Program-made: the position numbers and the translations under genes | Notes under the pieces: generated by a model | What the model saw: only the letters and a program-made list of their open reading frames with translations | Databases searched by the model: none | What the model was told of the DNA's origin: nothing | Origin: Desulfonatronospira sp. | GTDB lineage: Bacteria; Desulfobacterota; Desulfovibrionia; Desulfovibrionales; Desulfonatronovibrionaceae | Direction of reading: 5' to 3' | Length of the DNA stretch: 14,420 bases | Assembly (NCBI GenBank): GCA_003554505.1 | Contig: PWGS01000092.1 | Coordinates: 1 to 14,420 of the forward strand | Shown: piece by piece, positions 7,265-13,784 of the stretch | How positions within the stretch are numbered: the stretch's first letter is position 1 | Layout of the letters: the number at the start of each line of letters is the position of its first letter

Positions 7265-8899
7265 TCAGCGGCTGTTGTCCCGGCTGTCAATCCCTGCGAT
7301 CACCCTGGATATGCCGGAACTCAGATCAAGCAAGTCATCGCGCAGTTTGAGCTGATCTTCGGGGGACATAGCACTGAGATCGGCTTCATGCAGGCGCAGA
7401 GAGTTTATTTTTTCATCCAGTTCGCTTATGACGTAATCCCAGTTCACCTCTTTCTGCTTTTCACGGGCCGGCTTGCGGGCATCATAACCCCGGTCGGGTT
7501 TCAGAAAGCATTCTTCCAGGTATTCGGGAATGTGTACCTCATATCCCAGTTGTTCCCGGATTTTTTCAGCCAGAGCAGACTGGTTTTCATATTCCCCGTG
7601 CACCAGAAAAATCTTCATCTCCGGGTTGTAAAATCCCGAGACCCACTTCAAAATCTGGCTCTGCCCTGCATGAGCGGAAAAGCCATTGATTGTAAACACC
7701 CTGGCCTTGACCGCCAGTTCCTCCCCGAGGATTCTGATGCTTTCGGCTCCGTCGACAATTTTGCGGCCGGGGGTTCCCTGGGCCTGAAATCCAACAAAGA
7801 CAATGCTTGCGCCCTTTTTCCAGATATTATGCCGCAGATGATGCTTGATGCGGCCGGCGTTGGCCATGCCGCTGGCGGAAATTATTATTGCCGGGCCGTT
7901 ATAGCTGTTGATGTTCATTGAATCCTGCGCAGACTGGGCAAGCCTCAAATTAGGCAGACTCAGGGGATCTTTTCCTGATTGAAATATCTCCCTGGTCTGT
8001 GCATCGAAATAGCGGTAATGCTTGCTGAAGACCTGAGTAGCCCTTATGGCCAGAGGGCTGTCCAGAAACAGGGGCATGTCCCTGGGGAGCCTGCCTTCCT
8101 GATGCAACAGGTAAAGCGAATACAGGACTTCCTGTGTTCTTTCCAGGGCAAAGGCGGGTATGATTACCTTTTCCCCGCTTTGATAACTGTAATCAATGGC
8201 CTGCAGCAGTTCTTCCCTGCTCTGGTCTTCGTCCTTGTGGTCCCGGTTGCCGTAAGTGGATTCCAGAAACAAAAAGTCCGCCACCTCGGAACGGCTGGGA
8301 TCACGCATGAGAAGCTGGTTGGGGCGGCCCAGATCGCCGGAAAAGACCAGTTTGGCCTGCCCGCTATCGTTCAGCCCGGCCCGTATTTCAATTATGGCGG
8401 ACCCCAGGATATGCCCTGCATCCTTATACAGAACGCTGACTCCTTCACAAGGAGCAAACTCTTCATTGTATTCCACTGCATTAACCAGCGAAAGCGTCCT
8501 GTCCACATCTAAGCCGGTATACAAAGGCACCTCTTTGTTAAAACGGCCATGCCTGGCCTTTTTTTTAGAAGCCCACTCTGCTTCCATTTCCTGAATATGG
8601 GCACTGTCTCTGAGCATAATCTCCAAAAGGTCCACGGTAGGCAAAGTACAGTAAATTCTGCCTTTGAAACCAGCCTTGACCAGAGCGGGCAGAAGACCAC
8701 AGTGATCTATATGCGCATGGGTAAGCAACATAAAATCCAGGCTGGGCGCATCGTATATATCCATATTATGATTGCGCTGCTCCACCTCCTGTGCTCCCTG
8801 GTGCATCCCGCAATCCACGGCAAACCTGCTGTTTCCGGAAGCCAGAACAAAGCAGGAACCGGTCACTTCTCTGGCGGCACCCAGAAATTTGACCTGCAT
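7265..8899 (-). CDS. MBL-fold/beta-CASP metallohydrolase, RNase-like, with C-terminal extension
   Basis: A zinc-dependent RNA-processing nuclease of the Ysh1/TTHA0252 type is the best call. The metallo-beta-lactamase half shows motif 2 H61-A-H63-I-D65-H66, motif 3 H163 in AGHILGS, and motif 4 D189 in SGDLG; LESTYGNR (212-219) opens the beta-CASP insert. The RNA-metabolising part has SASGMANAGR (341-350), FSAHAGQ with H410, and LVHGE with H434. All expected metal ligands are present, so it should be active. At 544 aa it is roughly 75-100 residues longer than the compact family members; the extra C-terminal part (about 470-544) is charged and helical. AGGAG lies five bases before the ATG. A repeat copy occupies the gap upstream, and rsmD follows after five bases. 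The substrate in this organism cannot be read from the sequence. Confidence 0.92.
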   Translation of the reverse strand: MQVKFLGAAREVTGSCFVLASGNSRFAVDCGMHQGAQEVEQRNHNMDIYDAPSLDFMLLTHAHIDHCGLLPALVKAGFKGRIYCTLPTVDLLEIMLRDSAHIQEMEAEWASKKKARHGRFNKEVPLYTGLDVDRTLSLVNAVEYNEEFAPCEGVSVLYKDAGHILGSAIIEIRAGLNDSGQAKLVFSGDLGRPNQLLMRDPSRSEVADFLFLESTYGNRDHKDEDQSREELLQAIDYSYQSGEKVIIPAFALERTQEVLYSLYLLHQEGRLPRDMPLFLDSPLAIRATQVFSKHYRYFDAQTREIFQSGKDPLSLPNLRLAQSAQDSMNINSYNGPAIIISASGMANAGRIKHHLRHNIWKKGASIVFVGFQAQGTPGRKIVDGAESIRILGEELAVKARVFTINGFSAHAGQSQILKWVSGFYNPEMKIFLVHGEYENQSALAEKIREQLGYEVHIPEYLEECFLKPDRGYDARKPAREKQKEVNWDYVISELDEKINSLRLHEADLSAMSPEDQLKLRDDLLDLSSGISRVIAGIDSRDNSR

Positions 8900-8992
8900 A
8901 GCATCTCCTGGGCAAAATTGAATGTTGTGCTTCTGGCAAGCATTGTCTGAAAATGGTGAAAGTTGCCTGATTTTTTGTGACGAGCTTTCAAA

Positions 8993-9118
8993 GATGCGCC
9001 TGCAAAAAGTCGAAAAGTTGATTTTAGTCCCAGAACGTATTTTTCTAACTCTTTGATTTTTCTGTCATCTATCAACTGTCAACTGCGTCTGCAAAAGAGA
9101 CTTTTTTTCAGATGCATC
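8993..9118. repeat. Intergenic repeat copy 1, imperfect terminal inverted repeats
   Basis: About 126 bp, roughly 92% identical by eye to the copy at 12492-12616 (about nine substitutions and one small indel), in the same orientation. The ends are inverted: GATGCGCCTGCAAAAAGTC at 8993-9011 against GACTTTTTTTCAGATGCATC at 9099-9118. Inside, 9064-9084 holds three 7-base units related to GTCAACT. The element fills most of the 230-base gap between the pseudo-regulator gene and the beta-CASP gene. It encodes no transposase and could be a miniature inverted-repeat or REP-like element. The rest of the gap (8900-8992) shows only the AGGAG ribosome site of the beta-CASP gene. Confidence 0.85.
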
Positions 9119-9129
9119 TTATGAGCAGG

Positions 9130-10119
9130 TCACTGCTGATCTGTTTTGGATTGTAAATATATTTGCGCCGGTAGGCCATCTATATGTATGCCGCTTTCAT
9201 CCAGGGTACCTGAGTATCCGGTCAAACCGCCTGTAAAACTGTCCTGGGATTTAATCCACTCGCGTACATGTTCCGCGCAGGCGTAGAAGTCGGTATAAGA
9301 ACTTTGTACAGAAAGACTTAAAAAACTTCCTGAAAGACCAAGATCAAAGTCCTTGATACCGGATTCCATCAAATCCATCTTTGCGATGGTCCAAGCAACT
9401 CTCTTTAACAGCCCGGAAAATCCGTTTAAATCGTTTTCCCCGGATATAATGCATATCCGGTCATGATCCGTTCTGACCAGCTGCTCGTGGTTGCGCAGTT
9501 TTTCCTTTAAAAGCTTGAATACTTCTTCTTTTACCCGTGTGCAGAGTCCTGCACCCAGACTGACTTCCATCCAGTCCCTGTAGCTGAAATCCAGAACAGC
9601 GGCGGATAGAAACCCTTTCCTGCGCCCAATACGGTTTACTTCCTGGTACAATGCCTTTTTCAGACCCTTCTCATTAAATACCATGGTTGCCGGATCATAC
9701 ACGGAGGATGACTGTATCTTTTCATGCTGCCAGTATCTGAAGAGCCCGGCAAATACCCCCCATTTGAGCTCACACTTTAAAAAAGGAAAGACGATAAAGT
9801 CATCCGCTCCGTCAGAACTCTCACAAATCCTGGTTCGGTCCCGGTTTTCACCGACAAGCAGGATGTATGCGAAGTCCACTCCCCCGAATTGCTGACGTTT
9901 TCTCAATATGCGGCAGAACTCAAGACCATCGATACCGGTATCTTTCATGGAAACAATGATCAGGGGAAAACGGTTCTCCTCCAGTTTTCCCAGGGCCTGG
10001 AAGGGACTGGCATAAATACAGGGATTCAGACCCCAGGAATTCAGATCATCTGAGATTTCCCGGGCACGATCCCCATCCGGTTCCAGAACCATAATTTTTT
10101 CTTCTGTATCGCTGACCAA
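9130..10119 (-). CDS. Receiver-like/GGDEF-like regulator with catalytic residues missing in both domains
   Basis: A 329-aa cytoplasmic protein that follows the NtrY-like kinase gene by 28 bases and is surely co-transcribed. Residues 8-128 have the receiver pattern (IMVLEPD, a G-x-D-G-L-E-F segment at 62-68, GADDFIVFPF at 104-113). However, the phosphoacceptor aspartate is Ser57, the acidic pair is E13-P14, the switch Thr is Val/Gly (89-90) and the conserved Lys is Phe111. Residues about 141-300 have the GGDEF outline (DPATMVFNEKGL, then AVLDFSYRDW), but the signature reads D218-H-D-R-I in place of GGDEF, so cyclic-di-GMP synthesis is very unlikely. The start is TTG at 10117-10119, supported by GGAGGAG six bases upstream; the next ATG is 27 bases in. 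It probably works as a binding or scaffold protein, not a phosphoswitch or cyclase. Confidence 0.85.
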   Translation of the reverse strand: MVSDTEEKIMVLEPDGDRAREISDDLNSWGLNPCIYASPFQALGKLEENRFPLIIVSMKDTGIDGLEFCRILRKRQQFGGVDFAYILLVGENRDRTRICESSDGADDFIVFPFLKCELKWGVFAGLFRYWQHEKIQSSSVYDPATMVFNEKGLKKALYQEVNRIGRRKGFLSAAVLDFSYRDWMEVSLGAGLCTRVKEEVFKLLKEKLRNHEQLVRTDHDRICIISGENDLNGFSGLLKRVAWTIAKMDLMESGIKDFDLGLSGSFLSLSVQSSYTDFYACAEHVREWIKSQDSFTGGLTGYSGTLDESGIHIDGLPAQIYLQSKTDQQ

Positions 10120-10147
10120 AACCAGCTCCTCCAGATATACTTCTGTA

Positions 10148-12373
10148 TCAGGTTACGCTTACGTTTTCAGGATTCCGCGCCGGCAACTCAATTACAAAGA
10201 CAGTACCCCGGGGCTGATTGCTCTTAACCCGGACATACCCACCGTGATCAGATACTATGGATTTGGCTATGGCCAGCCCCAAACCGGTCCCTTCTTTTTT
10301 GCTGGAATAGTAAGGCTCAAAAAGCCTGGCCCTCTCCTCGGAACTCAGACCAGGCCCGTTGTCCGCCACCTGCACGAAAACCCTGTTGAGCTGGGCATCA
10401 TAGTCCATATCCACGCAAACCCTGCCGTCGCTTTTTTTATCAATTGCTTCTGCCGCATTGAGAAAAATGTTCAGAAACACCCTTTTCATGGCTTCACGGT
10501 CAAAACTGAATTCGGGAATATCGGGCGCAATGGTCAGCTCCCAGTTGATATGTCTGTGGCTTTGTTCAAACATGGACACCCCCTCCTGCGCCAGACTGTC
10601 CAGGCAGTCAGGCCTGGGCCTGACCTCAGGCAGCTTGGCGAAGGTGGAAAATTCCCTGACCATCTGCTGCAGGTTTTCCACCTGCCTGATTATGAGTTGT
10701 GTGCTCTGCTCAAAGGATGGATCGCTTACCATGGAAGCGAACTTTTTTTCCAGCCTCTGAGCCGAAAGTTTGATGGGAGTAAGAGGGTTCTTGATCTCGT
10801 GGGCTATACGCCTGGCCACCTCTCTCCATGCTGCCAGCCGCTGCATTTTTTCCAGTTCGGTAATGTCTTCAAACACGGCCACGATACCGTAGTCGTCCCC
10901 CTGATCGCCCCGCAGTATCACTGCATTCACCAGTATTTTGACAATGCGTCCCTTTACCTCCAGATCCAGTTGCCTCTGCCACTGGGATTCCGGCAGATCA
11001 TGCAGCTGGTTCAAAACTTCATGAATCAGACTGCTGTAATCTCCCCCAACCAGGTCCAGAGGATACTGGCCCAGAACTTTTCTGCTGTCTATGCCCAGAA
11101 TGTATTCCGCGGCCTTGTTTACCGTGGTTATCCTGCCTTCATGATCTATGGATATGACCCCTGCAGTAATATTATCCAGGACAGCATGCATGTACCTGCC
11201 CCTGGACTCCAGCTCCTGATTTTGACTGGCCAGGCGCATGTTGGCCCTGGTAAGACTGTTCTGACTTTTCTCCAGATCCCTGGCCATCTTGTTGAAGGAC
11301 TGGACCAGCAACCCCAGTTCATCATCGGCCTGATCCTGAAGACGTACCCCCAGATCTCCTCTGGCTATCCTCTCCGTGCCCTCGGCCAGGGCCTGCACCG
11401 GAGCGGATATTTCCCTGGAAAGCTTGAATCCGAACCAGGTGGAGCCGAAAATAATAAGCAGGGTGATGATTCCAAGAATGGTATACAGGGCGGTCTTCAT
11501 GGGGTTCTTGATGGTTTCCATCTTGCGGTACTCTTCAATGCCCTGTACGATACCGTCCAGCCTGGACAAAAGGCCCGGCTCCAGGGTCTGCCCCATTACC
11601 AGAAAGCCCGTCCTGGCCTGATCCACTGGCATAATGCCCACCACCAGGTCCCCCGATTCTTCACTGGGCCACATGCCTGTCCAGTATTCAGGGTTTTCAA
11701 GCAGCTCATCCCAGGGAACGCTCTGCCTGATTTCGGGCCAGTAAGTTTCCCACTCCTCATCCGCAAACCAGTTCTGCTGGCCAAGAGACGGGGTAACAAT
11801 GCCCATGAGGCTCAGATCATGTTCAATTTCCTTTTTGTTCTCCAGAAAATTACTCATGCCGGGCCCACCCCACAAGTACTGCTGAGAACGAATCTGGTCC
11901 AGGGTGATTTCCGATCGCACTTCCAGGCCCTGCTTGACTGAGGCATAAAACACCTGGCCCACTTCCAGGGACTGCTGCATGGACTGGCCGACCTGTTCCT
12001 GAAACCAGTAATCCACCGATGTGTGGACAAAGCGGACTGCAATGAAAAACATAAGGATAGTAGGGACAATGGACAGGGCAATGAAGGTCATCACCAGGCG
12101 GGTTCTGAGCTTGGACCCCAGGACCTTGCGCCTGCGCTCAATGACCAGCTTGAAGACATTTCGGACAACCAGAAAAAGTACCAGGAGCAGAAGAATAAGG
12201 TTCACATTGAAAAAGGCCAGGAAAAGGGAGGATTCAACTCCGAAAAAATGCAGTTCTATCCAGGTCAGAAGGCCCATTAGTCCCACTGCTGCCAGGGCAA
12301 TATAAACCTCTCTGAGCCTTCTGCGTTTTTCCCTGGGATCCGGACCTGCAACTTCGATTGTGTTCTGGCTCAC
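10148..12373 (-). CDS. NtrY-like membrane sensor histidine kinase (HAMP, PAS, HisKA, HATPase)
   Basis: 741 aa. Four membrane helices (about 23-44, 51-72, 92-114, 293-315) enclose a periplasmic sensor part (about 115-292). In the cytoplasm follow HAMP (about 316-370), a PAS domain (about 394-505), the dimerisation and phosphoacceptor region with H525 in RRIAHEIKNPLTPIKLSAQR, and an ATPase domain with N-box NIFLNAAEA (635-643), DNGPG (671-675), F-box FEPYYSSK and GTGLGL (695-700). All catalytic motifs are intact. The architecture and H-box match NtrY, the nitrogen-related sensor family. GTG (12371-12373) is the start, with AGGG seven bases upstream. The usual partner NtrX (receiver-AAA-HTH) is absent; the next gene is a degenerate receiver protein, so the true phosphoacceptor is probably encoded elsewhere. 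The upstream DUF4390 gene is a common neighbour of NtrY. The signal sensed is unknown. Confidence 0.93.
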   Translation of the reverse strand: MSQNTIEVAGPDPREKRRRLREVYIALAAVGLMGLLTWIELHFFGVESSLFLAFFNVNLILLLLVLFLVVRNVFKLVIERRRKVLGSKLRTRLVMTFIALSIVPTILMFFIAVRFVHTSVDYWFQEQVGQSMQQSLEVGQVFYASVKQGLEVRSEITLDQIRSQQYLWGGPGMSNFLENKKEIEHDLSLMGIVTPSLGQQNWFADEEWETYWPEIRQSVPWDELLENPEYWTGMWPSEESGDLVVGIMPVDQARTGFLVMGQTLEPGLLSRLDGIVQGIEEYRKMETIKNPMKTALYTILGIITLLIIFGSTWFGFKLSREISAPVQALAEGTERIARGDLGVRLQDQADDELGLLVQSFNKMARDLEKSQNSLTRANMRLASQNQELESRGRYMHAVLDNITAGVISIDHEGRITTVNKAAEYILGIDSRKVLGQYPLDLVGGDYSSLIHEVLNQLHDLPESQWQRQLDLEVKGRIVKILVNAVILRGDQGDDYGIVAVFEDITELEKMQRLAAWREVARRIAHEIKNPLTPIKLSAQRLEKKFASMVSDPSFEQSTQLIIRQVENLQQMVREFSTFAKLPEVRPRPDCLDSLAQEGVSMFEQSHRHINWELTIAPDIPEFSFDREAMKRVFLNIFLNAAEAIDKKSDGRVCVDMDYDAQLNRVFVQVADNGPGLSSEERARLFEPYYSSKKEGTGLGLAIAKSIVSDHGGYVRVKSNQPRGTVFVIELPARNPENVSVT

Positions 12374-12427
12374 CTTTCAACCCTTGTATTCAATTTTTTG
12401 CATCACCCATTTTTAAAGCAGCTTATT

Positions 12428-12450
12428 GATGTAACTGCAAAAACTCGAAA
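12428..12450. repeat. Solitary repeat end (related to the 125-bp element)
   Basis: GATGTAACTGCAAAAACTCG and the following AAA match the left end of the 125-bp element (GATGCGCCTGCAAAAAGTCG, AAA) at 19 of 23 positions by eye, but the body of the element does not follow. It lies 42 bases outside the larger copy 2, in the same orientation, and may be a decayed copy or recombination remnant. Confidence 0.45.
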
Positions 12451-12491
12451 CGCGGACAATAAGCCGTATCTGAAAACAGATAGCCATTGAG

Positions 12492-12616
12492 GACGCCCCT
12501 GCAAAAAGTCGAAAAGTTGATTTTGGTCCCTGAACGTACTTTTCTAACTCTTTGATTTTTCTGTCAACTGTCAACTGTCAACTGCGTCTGCAAAAGAGAC
12601 TTTTTGCAGACGCATC
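12492..12616. repeat. Intergenic repeat copy 2 with perfect hairpin end
   Basis: This 125-bp element is nearly identical to the copy at 8993-9118 and in the same orientation. Its ends contain a perfect 12-base inverted repeat, CTGCAAAAAGTC at 12499-12510 against GACTTTTTGCAG at 12598-12609. The right part also forms a local hairpin: TGCGTCTGCAAAA at 12583-12595 pairs perfectly (13 bp) with 12602-12614 around GAGACT. Positions 12563-12583 are three perfect tandem copies of GTCAACT. It sits in the 291-base gap between the DUF4390 gene and the NtrY-like kinase gene. No gene is evident in that gap. Confidence 0.85.
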
Positions 12617-12664
12617 ATTCATGCACATGATCAGCAGCTGTATCTGTCAGGGAATTTGCGTAAA

Positions 12665-13234
12665 TTAAAATGAAAACTCCATTTCATAGCGTACTTCGGG
12701 TATTATATCCCAGGACAGAAAAAAAAGAGGGGCTTTTATCCATTGTGGTACGTCCCTGGATATAACCTTGATTCCAATCTGAAGCCTGTATTTTCTTCCC
12801 GGAACAAGCTCTTCCAGGGGTGCAAGCTTAATACTGATACCCTCAAAGAGTTCGTCAAAGCTGTCCTCTTGCAGTTCCTTCAGGGTAAAGGTTTTGTCTG
12901 GAAATTTTATTATGTATTCTTCTGATAACAGATCTTTTTCCATATCGATTTCAATAGTCTTTTCCCGGATATTTTTATTCCAGAAAAGATTCCTGTGCCT
13001 TTGCAAATTGACTGTACAGATCATACTTAGTTTGTTGCCCTCGTGCAAGGACTGCTGTAGCTTCTCAAATTCCTCAACATCAATGGACAACATGGCCACC
13101 AGATGATCTTCCTGAGTATCAATCAGGAAGCTGGAGAAATCCAGTGTCTGGGCTCTGGAATCATGGGTATATAAAAATGAAATCCCAGTGATTACAGCAA
13201 CGACAAAAATATATTTTAAAAATGATCTGTACAT
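12665..13234 (-). CDS. DUF4390 family exported protein
   Basis: Residues 1-28 form a signal peptide (hydrophobic core YIFVVAVITGISFLY, likely cut after SRA), so the 189-aa product is periplasmic or outer-face membrane-bound. The remainder has the DUF4390 pattern: an all-beta protein with a 'SLHEGNKLSMICTVNL' segment, the R-x-x-x-F-W pair near 76-80 (RNLFWN), an EEYIIKF strand, a PLEELVPGRKYRLQIGIKV segment (about 138-156), and a late W-I-K-A-P followed by a W and an F-x-F ending. The biochemical role of this family is unknown. Genes for it are often found directly before NtrY-like kinases, as here, which suggests a role in signal input or envelope sensing; that is inference. The start has no strong ribosome site. 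The gap to the kinase gene is interrupted by the 125-bp repeat. Confidence 0.8.
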   Translation of the reverse strand: MYRSFLKYIFVVAVITGISFLYTHDSRAQTLDFSSFLIDTQEDHLVAMLSIDVEEFEKLQQSLHEGNKLSMICTVNLQRHRNLFWNKNIREKTIEIDMEKDLLSEEYIIKFPDKTFTLKELQEDSFDELFEGISIKLAPLEELVPGRKYRLQIGIKVISRDVPQWIKAPLFFLSWDIIPEVRYEMEFSF

Positions 13235-13330
13235 TAATTCATATCTTGGTTAGAGGATATTTATGTGAGTTTATTTATTTTATTCCAGGTTACAAATAAC
13301 TACAATTTCATTTCAATTAATCATTATTGC

Positions 13331-13385
13331 TGTCATCTGAGTTTGTCATTTTATGCAGATCACGGGCTATCATCTAAGTTTTTCA
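13331..13385. repeat. Imperfect 18-base direct repeats upstream of the DUF4390 gene
   Basis: TGTCATCTGAGTTTGTCA at 13331-13348 and TATCATCTAAGTTTTTCA at 13368-13385 agree at 15 of 18 positions, with starts 37 bases apart. They lie about 100-150 bases upstream of the DUF4390 start on the minus strand, in AT-rich DNA, and might be operator sites. A TATAAT hexamer (minus strand, 13411-13416) is nearby but lacks a clear -35. Confidence 0.4.
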
Positions 13386-13449
13386 GAAAATATGCTAATC
13401 GGTGCAGCATATTATAAAGGCAGTAAAAGCTTTCTAGCTGATGGCAATA

Positions 13450-13539
13450 TCAGTTGGTAAATATAAGAATCAGCACTACAGTTATAGCTATTATAGGAAC
13501 AGCCATGACCTTCAAAAAAAGTATCAATCCTTCTTTCAT
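13450..13539 (-). CDS. Possible 29-residue single-span membrane peptide
   Basis: The reading frame encodes a short charged N-terminus (MKEG), then an almost unbroken hydrophobic stretch (about 5-27: LILFLKVMAVPI and IAITVVLILIF) ending TN. One lysine lies within it at position 10, and a proline at 15. Such composition fits a small inner-membrane protein, either a subunit or regulator of a membrane complex, or a free small membrane peptide. The ATG (13537-13539) is preceded by AGGTG four bases upstream, an acceptable ribosome site. The ORF occupies part of an otherwise gene-free 550-base gap between dapB and the DUF4390 gene, on the operon strand. The family is not recognised; the length is short enough that chance is possible, though the combination of ribosome site, strand and hydrophobicity argues for a real gene. 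Confidence 0.5.
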   Translation of the reverse strand: MKEGLILFLKVMAVPIIAITVVLILIFTN

Positions 13540-13563
13540 GATGCACCTGCAAAAGTTGGGAAG
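13540..13563. repeat. Second solitary repeat end, at the small ORF ribosome site
   Basis: GATGCACCTGCAAAAGTTGG, then GAAG, resembles the left end of the 125-bp element (GATGCGCCTGCAAAAAGTCG) with a few differences and one missing A. The body of the element does not follow. On the minus strand this sequence supplies the AGGTG in front of the 29-codon ORF. Confidence 0.35.
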
Positions 13564-13590
13564 TGAATAATTCAGGAATCAATCAAGCGC

Positions 13591-13647
13591 CCTGCCACGC
13601 GTCCTGCCACGCGCTTCGCGTGGTTCGCGTGGTTCGCGTGGTTCACG
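13591..13647. repeat. GC-rich tandem and inverted CGCGTGG repeats
   Basis: CCTGCCACGCG occurs at 13591-13601 and 13603-13613, followed by three perfect tandem TTCGCGTGG units (13615-13641) and a partial TTCACG. CCACGCG is the reverse complement of CGCGTGG, so the two halves can pair; the closest pair, 13607-13613 with 13617-13623, gives a 7-bp hairpin with a 3-base CTT loop. CGCGTGG also appears once at the very left edge of the window (4-10). This lies in the gap between dapB and the small membrane ORF. Confidence 0.75.
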
Positions 13648-13680
13648 TAACATAAATATTTGTTTTTACTTACTGTAATG

Positions 13681-13739
13681 CCTGCGGCGTGATTAAACAA
13701 ACCGCAGGTTCCATCCCAGACGGGTTTAACCGGGAACCT
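13681..13739 (-). other. Overlapping inverted repeats downstream of dapB
   Basis: CCTGCGG at 13681-13687 pairs with CCGCAGG at 13702-13708, and AGGTTCC at 13706-13712 pairs with GGAACCT at 13733-13739. The two pairs share bases 13706-13708, so only one hairpin can form at a time. They begin about 45 bases past the dapB stop on the minus strand. Neither is followed by a T run on that strand, so they are not clear intrinsic terminators. Confidence 0.4.
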
Positions 13740-13759
13740 CTGACTTCTGATTTCTGATC
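13739..13759. repeat. Three tandem 7-base units after dapB
   Basis: TCTGACT, TCTGATT and TCTGATC follow one another without a gap, starting 25 bases past the dapB stop on the minus strand. The heptad period matches that of the GTCAACT units in the 125-bp elements, though the sequence differs. Confidence 0.5.
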
Positions 13760-13784
13760 TTTTCAGGGTTTATCCGGATAATTT

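Noticed and set aside
8863..9075. 70-residue minus-strand ORF across repeat copy 1 and the start of the beta-CASP gene
   Set aside because: It is made mostly of repeat sequence and overlaps the firm N-terminus of the nuclease in another frame.
8993..9118. Repeat copies as intrinsic terminators
   Set aside because: The hairpins are strong, but neither strand has the T run directly after the stem that an intrinsic terminator needs.
10244..11941. 565-residue plus-strand ORF
   Set aside because: It lies antisense to the NtrY-like kinase, whose motifs are complete; the composition is that of a complementary-strand shadow.
12374..12664. tRNA, small RNA gene or insertion sequence in the intergenic gaps
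   Set aside because: No cloverleaf, no transposase frame and no CRISPR-like regularly spaced repeats were found in any gap.
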